Origin: Methanofollis aquaemaris
GTDB taxonomy: Archaea > Halobacteriota > Methanomicrobia > Methanomicrobiales > Methanofollaceae
Assembly (NCBI RefSeq): GCF_017357525.1
Contig: NZ_CP036172.1
Coordinates: 2,206,561 to 2,270,560 of the forward strand
Length of the DNA: 64,000 bases
Direction of reading: 5' to 3'
The translations under genes were made by a program, and so were the position numbers. Below are positions 47,023 through 56,665 of the stretch, piece after piece (the first letter of the stretch is position 1; each line of letters begins with the position of its first letter). The notes beneath the pieces are model-generated. The model searched no databases and was not told the DNA's origin. It saw nothing but the letters and a program-made list of their open reading frames with translations.

Positions 47023-47385
47023 ATGGAAATTGTTGTCGCAACTGACGGGGCGGGAGGGCTTGATGCGATCGCTGCCACCGACTTTGGTCGGGGCGAGACC
47101 TTCACCATCGTCTCGACCGAGAAGCATGCGATCAGCGCGGTCAGGGTCGTCGAGAACACCGGCCGGCGGGCGGCGCAGGGTGCCGGGATCGTTGCGGCCG
47201 AACAGGTGGCTGGAGAGGGAGTCAACGTGGCGGCCGCCGGCCACTTCGGTCCCCATGCCGAGGAGATCCTGGGTGAGGAGGGGATCGTGATCGCCCTGAT
47301 CCCGAAGGTGACGGTGCGCGAGGCGGTCGAGCGTGTCCTGGCCCGCCTGGAAGAGGGGGGATCTCCCCAATCTTCATCACCTTAA
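47023..47385 (+). CDS. NifX/NafY-type iron-molybdenum cofactor domain protein
   Basis: A 120-residue dinitrogenase iron-molybdenum cofactor-binding domain protein: MEIVVATDGAGGLDAIAATDF, FTIV, and IVAAEQVAGEGVNVAAAGHFGPHAEEIL match the fold. In organisms without a nitrogenase cluster these small proteins bind other metal-sulfur species. It precedes larE by 18 nt, so it may work with it or with ThiI in sulfur or metal handling (inference). Confidence 0.8.
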   Translation: MEIVVATDGAGGLDAIAATDFGRGETFTIVSTEKHAISAVRVVENTGRRAAQGAGIVAAEQVAGEGVNVAAAGHFGPHAEEILGEEGIVIALIPKVTVREAVERVLARLEEGGSPQSSSP

Positions 47386-47403
47386 AACGCCCACCCTCAG
47401 GGC

Positions 47404-48132
47404 ATGCTTCCCGACTGCCTCAGAACGTATCTGAGGGCGCACGCCCCGCTCGTCGTCGCGCTCTCAGGCGGGACCGACAGCGCGGTACTTCTGGCCGCAG
47501 CGGTGAGGGCCGGTGTGGAGGTGGCGGCGGTGACCGTGGCCACCGGGCTTGTCCCGCCTGAGGAGGTGGAGGTGGCGGCCGGGGTTGCCCGGACGCTCGG
47601 GGTGAGGCACGAGACACTCTCTGTCGAGATGCTCGCGCGGGAGGCCGTGCGCGAGAACACCCCCGAACGCTGCTATGTCTGCAAGAGAGCGATGATGGAG
47701 CAGGTCATCGCGTGGGGGAAGGCGCATGGCTATCACTACGTCGCCGACGGCACCCATGCCGGCGACGACCCTGCCGGTCGGCCCGGGGTGCGGGCACTTG
47801 CCGAACTCGGGGTGCTCAGCCCGTTTGCAGCCTGCGGCATCGGACGCGAGGAACTCCTCGCGCTCGCCGCGGCGTGGGGGGTCGAGGTACGGCCCTCCTC
47901 CTCGTGCATGGCCACGCGCATCCCGACCGGGATCACTGTCACCGCTGAGGCGATGCGCCGGGCGCGGGAGGCCGAGGAATTCCTGCGGCGCGCCGGGATC
48001 CCGGGTCGGATCCGGGTACGGGTCTCCGGCCGGTCGGCACGGATCGAGGTGCCTGCCGGGTACGAGGAGCAGGCGCGGGTCCTCATTGCCGGGGTGCGGG
48101 CCGTTGGATTTGATGAGGTCGAGGTGGTCTGA
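47404..48132 (+). CDS. larE: Sacrificial sulfur transferase LarE
   Basis: Converts the two carboxylates of the pincer precursor to thiocarboxylates. A 242-residue PP-loop ATPase: SGGTDSAVLL (residues 21-30) is the P-loop, ERCYVCKRAMM (Cys90, Cys93) is conserved in the family, and SSSCMATRIPTG holds Cys168 in the position of the sulfur-donating cysteine of characterised LarE. Another Cys is at 144. LarE forms that use an iron-sulfur cluster have further Cys; the type here cannot be decided by eye. It ends 1 nt before thiI starts. Confidence 0.93.
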   Translation: MLPDCLRTYLRAHAPLVVALSGGTDSAVLLAAAVRAGVEVAAVTVATGLVPPEEVEVAAGVARTLGVRHETLSVEMLAREAVRENTPERCYVCKRAMMEQVIAWGKAHGYHYVADGTHAGDDPAGRPGVRALAELGVLSPFAACGIGREELLALAAAWGVEVRPSSSCMATRIPTGITVTAEAMRRAREAEEFLRRAGIPGRIRVRVSGRSARIEVPAGYEEQARVLIAGVRAVGFDEVEVV

Positions 48133-48133
48133 G

Positions 48134-49321
48134 ATGGGAACGGTGCTTGTACGTTTTGGTGAACTCTTTCTCAAGAGTGAGAATGTGCGTCGGCTGTATC
48201 TGCGAAAACTCCACCATAATATGGATCTGGCCCTGACCGCCTGCGAGGTCGGGCATGAGTTCGAGGTGCACCGGGACCGGCTCCTGATCCACGGCCCCGA
48301 CGCGGTGGCGATCGCGCGGGTGGCGGCGCGGACCTTTGGGATCGTCGACGTCGCGGTCTGCACCCAGACCGGCCCCACCATTCCCCAGATGGGCGCGGCG
48401 GCCCTTGCCCTTGCGGAAAGACACCTGCGGGCGGGGATGAGTTTTGCGGTGCGGGCCAGGCGCCAGGATGTCGAGGGGATGACAAGCCAGCAGATCGGGG
48501 CCGAGGTCGGGTCGGTGATCTATGATGCGATCCCCGGTCTGAGGGTCGACCTCTCCCACCCGGACTATGAGGTCTTTGTCGAGGCGCGGCCGTATGGGGG
48601 CCTGGTGTACGACGAGCGGGTTCCGGCGCCCGGCGGTCTCCCCTTCGGGACGCAAGACCGGGTGCTCTCGCTCCTCTCTGCAGGGATCGACTCGCCGGTG
48701 GCGACCTGGCAGGTGATGCGCCGCGGGTGCCTGGTCACCCACCTCACCTTCGACAGCGGTCGGTGGCAGGGGTCAGATGTCCGTGACGCCGTCCGCCGCC
48801 ATCATGCCGCCCTCTCGACCTGGTGCATGGGCCACCCCCTCGACCTCCTCGTCGCCGATATGGAACCCTTCTTCGAGGCGATGACCGGGGCCGCCGACCC
48901 CCACTACCGCTGTATCCTCTGCAAACGCTTCATGTTCAGGGTGGCGGGGGGTGTCGCCAGAGACGCAGGAGCCCTCGCACTGGTCACCGGGGACAACCTC
49001 GGTCAGGTCGCCTCCCAGACCCTCGCCAATCTTGGTGTGATCGAGGCGGCGGCCGACCTCCCGGTCCTCCGCCCCCTTCTCACCTATGAGAAGAACGAGG
49101 CGGTCGCTCTCGCACGCATGATCGGAACCTTTGACGAGGACGCGGGCGACCTCTCCTGTGCGGCCGTGCCAAAGCGGCCGGCGACCCAGGCAAAGATCCA
49201 GACGATCGAGAAAGAAGAGGCAAAGTTCGATCTCGAAGGTCTGGCCGACGAGGCCATCGGCGGGGTCAGGCGTATCAGGGCGAAAAACGGGAAGATCGTC
49301 AGGGAAGAAGAGCGGGTCTGA
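48134..49321 (+). CDS. thiI: tRNA 4-thiouridine synthase ThiI
   Basis: Thiolates tRNA uridine at position 8. A 395-residue protein: an N-terminal ferredoxin-like and THUMP region (about 1-165) with VLVRFGELFLKSENV, then the PP-loop LSAGIDSPVA at 181-190. In the second half HYRCILCKRFMF provides a CxxC pair and GDLSCAAVPKRPATQ a further Cys, as in methanogen ThiI proteins that lack the rhodanese domain. The start ATG at 48134 is 1 nt after the larE stop. Confidence 0.94.
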   Translation: MGTVLVRFGELFLKSENVRRLYLRKLHHNMDLALTACEVGHEFEVHRDRLLIHGPDAVAIARVAARTFGIVDVAVCTQTGPTIPQMGAAALALAERHLRAGMSFAVRARRQDVEGMTSQQIGAEVGSVIYDAIPGLRVDLSHPDYEVFVEARPYGGLVYDERVPAPGGLPFGTQDRVLSLLSAGIDSPVATWQVMRRGCLVTHLTFDSGRWQGSDVRDAVRRHHAALSTWCMGHPLDLLVADMEPFFEAMTGAADPHYRCILCKRFMFRVAGGVARDAGALALVTGDNLGQVASQTLANLGVIEAAADLPVLRPLLTYEKNEAVALARMIGTFDEDAGDLSCAAVPKRPATQAKIQTIEKEEAKFDLEGLADEAIGGVRRIRAKNGKIVREEERV

Positions 49322-49341
49322 GAGCGGGATCACCGCTTCGT

Positions 49342-49516
49342 CGCCGCCCCGCCCCTATCCTCCCCGTGGGGGGTCCGGGGGGTCTCCCCCCGGCGCGAGA
49401 GAGTAACAAAAATGTCTTCGTTTTTCTGTGGGGCGGCCTGTCTGATCGACGTGTCTTCCCCAATGCTCGCACCGGGGCCGCTGCCCCGGACCCCCGGGAT
49501 GGTGATTGGGAAATGC
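49342..49516 (-). repeat. Dispersed double-hairpin element, copy 7
   Basis: Inverted. On the plus strand it begins CGCCGCCCCGCCCCTATCC with GGGGGGTCTCCCCCCGG, has the centre TGTCTGATCGACGTGTC, and retains GGGGCCGCTGCCCC. The last outer repeat has decayed (GGGAAATGC). It lies between convergent thiI and SepCysS genes in a 527-nt gap that otherwise holds no gene. Confidence 0.87.
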
Positions 49517-49848
49517 GAGACACCCACCCTCAAATATGGCCATATTGCCCCTTGTTTCAAGAACAAAACCCCTGATCCGGGGTCATATCGGGCTTCTTTT
49601 TCGTTCTTACTGTAGTGCCGTTCTTTCGTGCAACGTGGGGAAGGAACCGGGTCTCTCCTGGCCTCCTGAACCGTTGTATGACTGGAGATAATATCCTGGC
49701 ATCCGGACTACCTGGTACGCCTGCGGAAGGGACGGAAGAGGAGACAGGATCCGGGGTGGATTTCCCGGGATCTGGCAGTGTAGAATACTTTACACATCCA
49801 GAAAAAAGCGCTGCACCGACCCCATCAGAGCCGGCGCTATTGTTCGCC

Positions 49849-51033
49849 TTACGAGGAGACGATCGAGAGACCGTTCTCCTCTGCGATCCTGGTATAGGCC
49901 TGTGCCACATACTCGGCCTGGGCGCGGGTGAGGCCGTAGGTATTGAACTTCCAGACCTTCGTCGCCCCCGGAATCACGCCCATGATCCCCTGTTTCTTCA
50001 GAGCGGAGGAGAGGAAGAAACCGCGCTTTTTGTGGGTCTCCGCGACCTTGTCGAAGGAGCCGGTGGTGTCGACCCTGGTCAGGGTGTGGCGGCGCGGCAT
50101 CTCGGACCTGACCTCGGTCCCCTCGATGGACCTGAGGGCGTCGACGACGAGGCGGCTGTTGGCGAGGTGCTCATCCCAGTGCCGCACCCGCTCCTGCACA
50201 TGCGGGAACGAGGCCATCATCCCCATGAGGGTGACGCCCATCAGGGTGCAGCCCATCATCTCCACCTCCTTGATCCCGAAGGTCCGGCCGGTGACATCAC
50301 CCTTGATCTGCGTGGTCCTGAAGACCTCCTCGGCCCGTTCTGAGGTCGTTGCCAGGACGCCGGACGGCGCCGGGGCGGCCATGCTCTTGTGGCCCGAACC
50401 GACCACGAAGTCGGCGCCCAGGGCCTTCCCGTCCACCGGCATGGTCCCGACGGTGTAGGCCCCGTTGACCAGGACCGGGATGTCGTGGCTGTGAGCGACG
50501 CGGGCGATCTCCTTCACCTCATGGAGGTTGCCGTACTGGTAGTCGACCTGGTCGATGAAGAGAAGGACCGGCGAGCGGCCGAAGGTCTGTTCCGCCTCCT
50601 CGATCCTGGCCGCTGCGGCCTCGGCGGTGATGATGTTCGCCTCGTTCTTCGGGATCTCCAGCGGCACCCCCCCGGCATTCTCGACGGCGATGAACTCGGT
50701 GTAATGGGAGAGCCCGGTGAGCATCACGGGGTCGCCCTTCTGGACATATGTCCCTGCGACCGCCAGGAAACCGCGGCGGGCCCCGGGCACCACCCGCGCC
50801 TCGTCCATCCCGACGAACGCCGCGAGATCCTGGTGGAAATCGGCGATCGGCGGTTTCTGGATGTAGTCGAGCCTGAAGGGTTTTTTGCAGTTATCGCAGA
50901 CCGAGTAGCCGTCGCCATAGGCGATGACCGCCTTCATTGCGTCGGCGGTCAACCGTCCCCCGGCCTGAATGGGATCGATGTTGATGTACATCTCCTCCAC
51001 ATCGCGCAGCTCGATCTCGGCGGTGCACTTCAC
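49849..51033 (-). CDS. pscS: O-phosphoseryl-tRNA:Cys-tRNA synthase (SepCysS)
   Basis: Converts phosphoseryl-tRNA-Cys to cysteinyl-tRNA-Cys, replacing CysRS in methanogens. A 394-residue PLP enzyme: VGSGHKSMAAPAPSG holds the PLP lysine (Lys216), and the persulfide-carrying cysteines are visible at SVCDNCKKPF (Cys46, Cys49) and MMGCTLMG (Cys262). The GTG start at 51033 overlaps the upstream small gene by GTGA. The sulfur genes larE and thiI are its convergent neighbours. No SepRS gene is in the window. Confidence 0.95.
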   Translation of the reverse strand: MKCTAEIELRDVEEMYINIDPIQAGGRLTADAMKAVIAYGDGYSVCDNCKKPFRLDYIQKPPIADFHQDLAAFVGMDEARVVPGARRGFLAVAGTYVQKGDPVMLTGLSHYTEFIAVENAGGVPLEIPKNEANIITAEAAAARIEEAEQTFGRSPVLLFIDQVDYQYGNLHEVKEIARVAHSHDIPVLVNGAYTVGTMPVDGKALGADFVVGSGHKSMAAPAPSGVLATTSERAEEVFRTTQIKGDVTGRTFGIKEVEMMGCTLMGVTLMGMMASFPHVQERVRHWDEHLANSRLVVDALRSIEGTEVRSEMPRRHTLTRVDTTGSFDKVAETHKKRGFFLSSALKKQGIMGVIPGATKVWKFNTYGLTRAQAEYVAQAYTRIAEENGLSIVSS

Positions 51034-51212
51034 CTGACCAGCTCCTGCTCGATGATCTTCACCTGCTTCTGCAGTTTTTCCATCTTTTTTGCGACAGATG
51101 CCTGCTGCTCCTCATCGAGGTCGTGCGTCGGCGCGGTCTCCCGCATCAGCGCCCGCAGGTCGGTGAGGAGGAACATAGCCTGAAAGATTGCGTCCACGGC
51201 CCGCTGCGTCAT
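51030..51212 (-). CDS. Small helical protein coupled to SepCysS
   Basis: Sixty residues, with a hydrophobic helix (VDAIFQAMFLLTDLRALM) and a charged coiled-coil helix (SVAKKMEKLQKQVKIIEQEL), forming a likely helical hairpin. It is coupled to SepCysS by a 4-nt overlap. In methanogens a protein called SepCysE bridges SepRS and SepCysS through an N-terminal helical domain; this could be a reduced form, but I see no proof and its sequence is too short to decide. Confidence 0.65.
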   Translation of the reverse strand: MTQRAVDAIFQAMFLLTDLRALMRETAPTHDLDEEQQASVAKKMEKLQKQVKIIEQELVR

Positions 51213-51328
51213 AAAATCACCACCCTCATATTGTGCCTCCGCAATAAATAGTGGTGACGCTCTCTCCTTTACTTTCGGGGTGCGGAGATCAGTCCTATAT
51301 ATGACGGCAGAACGAGGGATCAGTGGGC

Positions 51329-52477
51329 ATGAAATGTGTACATATCGCCGATACGCACCTGGGCCTTGCGGCCTTCCATACGATCGACCCTGATACCGGG
51401 ATGAACCTGCGGGAGCGATTGGTCTACGAGAACTTTCTGGCGGCCGTCGACGTGATCGTGCGCGAGCGTCCCGACGCTGTTGTCCATGCCGGCGACCTCT
51501 TCCACCAGGTCAGGCCAAAGACCAGGGCCTACACCACCGCCCTGGAGGGGCTCGACCGTCTGGCCGCGGCCGGGATCCCCCTTCTCGTCATCGCCGGCAA
51601 CCATTCGATGGCCAGGACGCGATATACCCAGTCTCCCTTCACCGTCCTAGAATACCATGGCGCCGAGGTGCATGCCGCCTACCAGTATCGGTACGAGGCG
51701 GTGGAACTGGGCGATACCCTCTTCCATCTTATCCCGAACATGCTCGAGGCGGGGGACTACCGGCGGGCCTTCGACGAGATCACCCTCTCCCCATCCGGCC
51801 CCAACCTCATGGTCACTCATGGACTGGCAAGCATGGTCGCCGAGAAGAAACTCCACACCATCGCCGAGCACGAGATCGACAGCACCATGATCTCGGACGC
51901 CTTCGAATACATCGCCCTCGGCCATTATCACGGGCAACTCTCGGTCGGGGCAAACGCCTGGTACAGCGGGTCCATCGAGCACTGCACCTATGGGGAACTG
52001 CGAGACCGGAAGGGGGGGCTGGTGGTCGACACGCAGAGTGGTGAGGTGAAGCATCTCGATCTTCCGCGCACGCCGATGTATGATCTCGGTACCATCGAGG
52101 GCGCCGGGCTCTCGGCCCGCGAGATCGTCGACGCCATGGCCGGGAAGGTGGAGAGAGTCACCGAAGCCAACGCGATGTGCCAGGTCACGATCGCCGGGGT
52201 GGACCGGGCGACCCTCAGCGCTGTTGGTAAGATCGGCACCGGGGAATGCGCCGGGCACCTCCTCGATCTGAAGGTCAGGACCGAATGTGCCGAGGAGGAC
52301 CGGCCCCGTCTTGCCTCCGGCGACCTCTCCGGCGTTGACTATGTCGCGGAGTTCGGGCGTTTTCTCGCAGAAAAACATCTTCCCGGACCGAAACACGACT
52401 ACGCCCTCAAAAAAGGGCAAGAAGTGTTGAAGCGGGTGATCAGGGAGCACGCGGAGGGCGACGATGCTCCTGCATAG
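51329..52477 (+). CDS. mre11: DNA repair nuclease Mre11
   Basis: Processes DNA ends with Rad50. About 382 residues with phosphoesterase motifs HIADTHLG (Asp8, His10), HAGDLFHQ near residue 49, VIAGNHS near 87, MVTHGL near 165, and ALGHYHGQ near 195. A C-terminal capping segment follows. GAGGGA lies about 9 nt before the ATG at 51329; a GTG at 51323 is also in frame. It overlaps rad50 by 14 nt. The neighbouring operon order mre11-rad50-nurA-herA is the standard archaeal end-resection set. Confidence 0.96.
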   Translation: MKCVHIADTHLGLAAFHTIDPDTGMNLRERLVYENFLAAVDVIVRERPDAVVHAGDLFHQVRPKTRAYTTALEGLDRLAAAGIPLLVIAGNHSMARTRYTQSPFTVLEYHGAEVHAAYQYRYEAVELGDTLFHLIPNMLEAGDYRRAFDEITLSPSGPNLMVTHGLASMVAEKKLHTIAEHEIDSTMISDAFEYIALGHYHGQLSVGANAWYSGSIEHCTYGELRDRKGGLVVDTQSGEVKHLDLPRTPMYDLGTIEGAGLSAREIVDAMAGKVERVTEANAMCQVTIAGVDRATLSAVGKIGTGECAGHLLDLKVRTECAEEDRPRLASGDLSGVDYVAEFGRFLAEKHLPGPKHDYALKKGQEVLKRVIREHAEGDDAPA

Positions 52478-55400
52478 ACTGATCCTCCACAACTTCAAGC
52501 GGTACCGCGAGGAGGAGATCAGGTTCCGCGACGGGATCACGGGAATCGTGGGGAACAATGGGGCAGGGAAGAGTTCCATCACCGACGCGATCCTCTTTGC
52601 GCTGTACGGTGTCCAGGGGGGGGTGGACGCCGAGTACGTCGTCTCGTCCTTTGCTGGCCCAAAGGACCGTTGTGAGGTGCGCCTTGAGTTTGCGGCCGGC
52701 GGCGAGGAGTACGTCGTCCAGCGCACCTTCAGGAAGACGGCCGGGTCGACGCAGCACAAGGCCTCGCTCTTCATGCTCGGCGGCGAGAAGCACCTGGCCG
52801 AGGGGGTGAGTGCCGTCGCCTCTGAGGTGCAACGAGTCCTTGGGATGGGGCCTTCAGACTTCAAGAGCACGGTCTTTGCCGCCCAGAAGGATCTGCTCGC
52901 CCTCCTGGACGAGCGGCCGGCGGCGCGGAAGGAGTGGTTCATGAAGATGCTCGGGATCGACTACCTCAAGGAAGAGGGGCAGGCGGTCCTGAAGGCAGAA
53001 CTTGAAGGGGTCGAGCATGAGATAGGGAGGGCAGACGGCAAGCTCTCGGTCCTTGATGAGGATGGCATGCAGGAGGCTCTTGAGACATGCCGGGCCGAAG
53101 TGGCCGGGGCCGGCGCGCAGGTGGATGCGTGTCATGGAGCACTCTCGGGCCTTCGTGCGGAGGCAGAGGAGACCGAAGCCGAGCGAGAGGCTCTTGAAGC
53201 GGCCGAACGTGAGGTCATCAGGCTCACAGAGATGGAAGGGGCCTGCAGGAGAGAGATCGAGCGCCTGAGGTCGGAATCAGCTGCGCTGGAACGTGAGGTG
53301 GAAGCGGTCTCGAAAAACCTCGGCGATTACGATGCCCTCGCTGCCTCTGAGAAGGAGTACGAGGGGATCGTCTCCACCTATGAAACGTGGAGAGGGCGTA
53401 AGCACGACCACGACCTCCTTGTAGGACGGCGCACGTCTCTCCAGGCTGAAAAGGTGCGGGAGGCTGAACGGCTCGACACACTCTCGGCCACTCTCGCACA
53501 ACTCGACGTCGACGCCGCCCGCTACCGTGAGCTCGAACCATCGGTCAGGCGGTTGGGGGAGGTGCGAGAAGAACTGGAGGTGCTGAAGGTCGACGAAGAG
53601 CGGCACCGGCACCTCTGTGACCATCTTCGTGCGGCAGAGCAGTATTTTTCCGAGGTCGAGCGGAGTACGGCCGGGCTCAGTCGGGAGGTGGCGGCGCTCA
53701 GGCAGAGGGACGCCGAACGCGCCGACCTCGAGCCCGGGGTCGCGAGGTACGATGAGCGTCGTCGTCTCAAGGAGGTGCTTGATCTGGCGGCGGGCCATCA
53801 CCGCGAGGCCTCCCGCCTCCGTGAGGAGATCCGCTCGGCGAGGAACGAGTACGCTGCCCTGGAAAATGTCATCCTGGGGCTTCGCCGCGATGCGGAGGCG
53901 CTCGGCGACCCGGCCGTGGCCCTGGAGGAGGCGGAGGAAAGGCGTGCGACGCTCACCTCGTCCCTGGCCACTGCCAGGGCCGGGCGCGAGGCCTCTGCCA
54001 ACCGGGCGGCGTCGGTGAGGGAGCACCTGCAGGAGATCGAATCTCTCGGCGCGGACTCGCGCTGCCCCACCTGCCACCAGCCCCTCAGGACGCACTATCC
54101 AGACCTGGTCGCCGGGCTGGAGGAGGAGGCCGCCGCGGCCGAGCGGGAGGTCAGCGCACTGGACGCCGGGATCGCCGAGATCGAGTGCGAGCGCGCCAGA
54201 GTGGAGGAGGAGATCGCCGGGATCACCGGGCGTTGCCGCGCCCTCCAGGGGTTGCAGGCCGAGATCGCAGCCCGAGAGGAGGCCCTCGTCGAGCGGGGCC
54301 GCCGGTGCGATCTCCTTACGGCCAGGTGTGAGGCCGAGGAGCAGGCGATCGCCGCCCTCGGGTTCGGGGTGTATGACCCCGGGCATCACGAGCAGATCGT
54401 CAGTGAACTTGCGTCTCTCTCAGAACTCAAGGTAAGATATGACCGATTGTCAGGGGAGACGGCGGCCCTGCCCAGGAAACTCGAAGCCCTTGAAGCCCTT
54501 GACACCGGGGGGAGCGCGGCGCTCGTTGCCATCGAGGTAGCGCGTCTCGATTGTGCGGCCCACACTTATGATCCCGGCCAGAAGGCCGGGCTCGAAGAAG
54601 AGGCCGGGCGGCTTGAGGTACTCTGGAAAGAGTACCTCGCGGCCGGCGCCAGGTGCGAGGGTCGGCAGAAGGTCGAGGACGAGTACGACGCGGTGAAGAA
54701 GGAACTCGCCCGTCTTGACCGTGCGTGTGTCGACTGCACCGCCGGGATGGAGACCCTGGGCTTCGACCCCGATCTCTATGTCCGTCTCGGCAAGGGGAGG
54801 GAGGCGGCCGAGGAGCGGCACCGCAGGTATCTTGTCCTGGCACAGGAGGCGACCCGCCTTCCTGACCTGAAGAAGCGGATATCCGCGCTCGCTTCAGAGG
54901 CCCATGTGGCTGAAGAGCACCTGAACGAGGTGCTTGTGGCGAGAGAAGCCCTGAACTTCGACCCCGATCGTCTCGCCGGCGTGCGCGCCCGCGCCCGCAC
55001 CGTCGCCGAGGCGGCCCAGGCGCGGCGGGAAGAGTTGAGCAGGCTCCAGAACGAGGTCAAAAATCTTGAGATGCGCAGGGAGGAACTGAAGAAAAAAGTG
55101 CAGCAGGCCGGAACGATCAGAACAGAGATCCAGGCCCTCGAAGAGGAACGGGAGAACCTGAAACTGGCCCGCACCCTCCTCGCCGAGTACACCACCTACC
55201 TTCTCGGCGTCGTGCGCGGGCGACTGGAGGGGGTCGTCGGCGAGGTGCTCGGCGAGATCACCGACGGCCGCTACGACACTGTCACCTTCGACGACGACTT
55301 CACCCTCATGGTCAACGATATGGGCGCCGACTACCCGGCTGCACGCTTCTCGGGCGGGGAGCAGGACGACATCGCCATTGCCCTGCGCATCGCCCTCTCC

Positions 55401-55643
55401 AGGTATCTCGCGGCCATGCGCGGGATGGGCGACCCTGCGGTCCTGATCTTCGATGAGATCTTCGGGAGCCAGGACGAGGAGCGGCGGACCAACCTGATCC
55501 GGGCCCTCAGGACACAGGAGGTCCATTTCCCCCAGATCTTTTTGATCTCTCATATCGGCGAGGTCCATGAGGAGTTCGAGACAACGCTCCGTGTCGAACA
55601 GGGCCCTGGTCCTGAGAGCCATATCGAGGAGGTGTCCGGGTGA
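52464..55643 (+). CDS. rad50: DNA repair ATPase Rad50
   Basis: An SMC-like ATPase of 1059 residues. Walker A is GNNGAGKSS (about 32-40), with the Q-loop at KSTVFAAQKDLLALLDERPA. Long antiparallel coiled coils flank the zinc hook CPTCHQPL at about 534-541. The signature FSGGEQDDIAIAL is near 966, and Walker B ILIFDEIFGSQDE near 1000. It works with Mre11 and the NurA/HerA pair at broken DNA ends. It overlaps nurA by GTGA. Confidence 0.97.
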   Translation: MLLHRLILHNFKRYREEEIRFRDGITGIVGNNGAGKSSITDAILFALYGVQGGVDAEYVVSSFAGPKDRCEVRLEFAAGGEEYVVQRTFRKTAGSTQHKASLFMLGGEKHLAEGVSAVASEVQRVLGMGPSDFKSTVFAAQKDLLALLDERPAARKEWFMKMLGIDYLKEEGQAVLKAELEGVEHEIGRADGKLSVLDEDGMQEALETCRAEVAGAGAQVDACHGALSGLRAEAEETEAEREALEAAEREVIRLTEMEGACRREIERLRSESAALEREVEAVSKNLGDYDALAASEKEYEGIVSTYETWRGRKHDHDLLVGRRTSLQAEKVREAERLDTLSATLAQLDVDAARYRELEPSVRRLGEVREELEVLKVDEERHRHLCDHLRAAEQYFSEVERSTAGLSREVAALRQRDAERADLEPGVARYDERRRLKEVLDLAAGHHREASRLREEIRSARNEYAALENVILGLRRDAEALGDPAVALEEAEERRATLTSSLATARAGREASANRAASVREHLQEIESLGADSRCPTCHQPLRTHYPDLVAGLEEEAAAAEREVSALDAGIAEIECERARVEEEIAGITGRCRALQGLQAEIAAREEALVERGRRCDLLTARCEAEEQAIAALGFGVYDPGHHEQIVSELASLSELKVRYDRLSGETAALPRKLEALEALDTGGSAALVAIEVARLDCAAHTYDPGQKAGLEEEAGRLEVLWKEYLAAGARCEGRQKVEDEYDAVKKELARLDRACVDCTAGMETLGFDPDLYVRLGKGREAAEERHRRYLVLAQEATRLPDLKKRISALASEAHVAEEHLNEVLVAREALNFDPDRLAGVRARARTVAEAAQARREELSRLQNEVKNLEMRREELKKKVQQAGTIRTEIQALEEERENLKLARTLLAEYTTYLLGVVRGRLEGVVGEVLGEITDGRYDTVTFDDDFTLMVNDMGADYPAARFSGGEQDDIAIALRIALSRYLAAMRGMGDPAVLIFDEIFGSQDEERRTNLIRALRTQEVHFPQIFLISHIGEVHEEFETTLRVEQGPGPESHIEEVSG

Positions 55644-56665
55644 TCCCCCTCGACGAGAACGATCTCAATGGTGTTCTCGGTTATCTCGGAAAGATTCGCC
55701 CTGCCGACCTCTCTTCCAGGTTTGCCAGGGCCGGAGGCTATGATGCCTCGTCCTTCATCTCCTGTGGGGAGGAGTGGGAAGGATACTTCTCGGCGGTGGA
55801 CGGGAGCAATGCCATGGTCCTTGAGAGCGGCAGTTTCTCTGTCGTCCTGGTCAGGGCCGTCGAGACGACCTTCTCGGGCGGCCGGAGAGCCCATGCCGGG
55901 GAGACCCCGCTGCGCGCGTTCAGGATCGGCCCCGAGACCGAGAACCCGGCCTATGGGGATCTCTATGCCGCATGTTTTGAGAGCACGCCACTCAGATCCC
56001 TTGAGAACGAGGACCGCTCCCGCGCCGCGTCCGTCCTCAGGGACACCCTTGAGTATTCGACTGCATTACGTCTTGTCTCGAACCTTGATGCCGGGGATAT
56101 TCTGGTTCTTGACGGTGCCCTCAGGGTCGACCACGAGAGCCACCGTCCGGTCCTTCAAGATATCCTGAGGTCTGCCAGACGGCGTGGCGTTCTCATCGCC
56201 GCGGTGACCAAGATGGCGGCGTCCACCTGGGGTGGGGGGATCCCCCTCGTCCCCGCCGCTGCGGCCCTCGCCCATGACCTGGGGAGGAACGAGGCATGGT
56301 ACCTGGAGGTGCCCCCTGAGGTCATGGACGCCGAGCGCTACGAGGAGTGGCACTTTGGTGACACCTATGTCGCTTCCCTCCATCCGAAGGCGCCCCTGGC
56401 CTTCAAGGTGGAGGTGCCCAAGGGCACCTCATCTCGATCGGTCGAGACCACGTTTGCCGCCCTGACTTCCTATGCCGACGACGGGAGGGTCACCGGCTAT
56501 CCTTTCCCCCTCTTCGACGCCCATCGTCTCGTGACCATCGGCGCAGACCAGGTGGAGCAGGTCAGACAGGCACTCATCAGGGGGATGAGCGGGCAGGGCA
56601 TGACCGGGAGCGAATACAAGGCATATTTTGGTGATATTCATGACACATTTGCATCCTATCGATAA
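55640..56665 (+). CDS. nurA: 5'-3' nuclease NurA
   Basis: A 341-residue nuclease that, with HerA, resects DNA ends. The catalytic AVDGSNAMV motif (Asp54) opens the RNase H-like core, with LVLDGALRVDHE near 170 and a C-terminal metal motif FPLFDAHRLVTIGADQ near 295. It starts with GTG overlapping the rad50 stop and overlaps herA by about 26 nt. Confidence 0.92.
   Translation: MIPLDENDLNGVLGYLGKIRPADLSSRFARAGGYDASSFISCGEEWEGYFSAVDGSNAMVLESGSFSVVLVRAVETTFSGGRRAHAGETPLRAFRIGPETENPAYGDLYAACFESTPLRSLENEDRSRAASVLRDTLEYSTALRLVSNLDAGDILVLDGALRVDHESHRPVLQDILRSARRRGVLIAAVTKMAASTWGGGIPLVPAAAALAHDLGRNEAWYLEVPPEVMDAERYEEWHFGDTYVASLHPKAPLAFKVEVPKGTSSRSVETTFAALTSYADDGRVTGYPFPLFDAHRLVTIGADQVEQVRQALIRGMSGQGMTGSEYKAYFGDIHDTFASYR

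Noticed and set aside
47023-47385. Nitrogenase cofactor gene cluster
   Set aside because: Only a single NifX-like domain protein is present, without nifH, nifD or nifK, so no nitrogenase role can be claimed.
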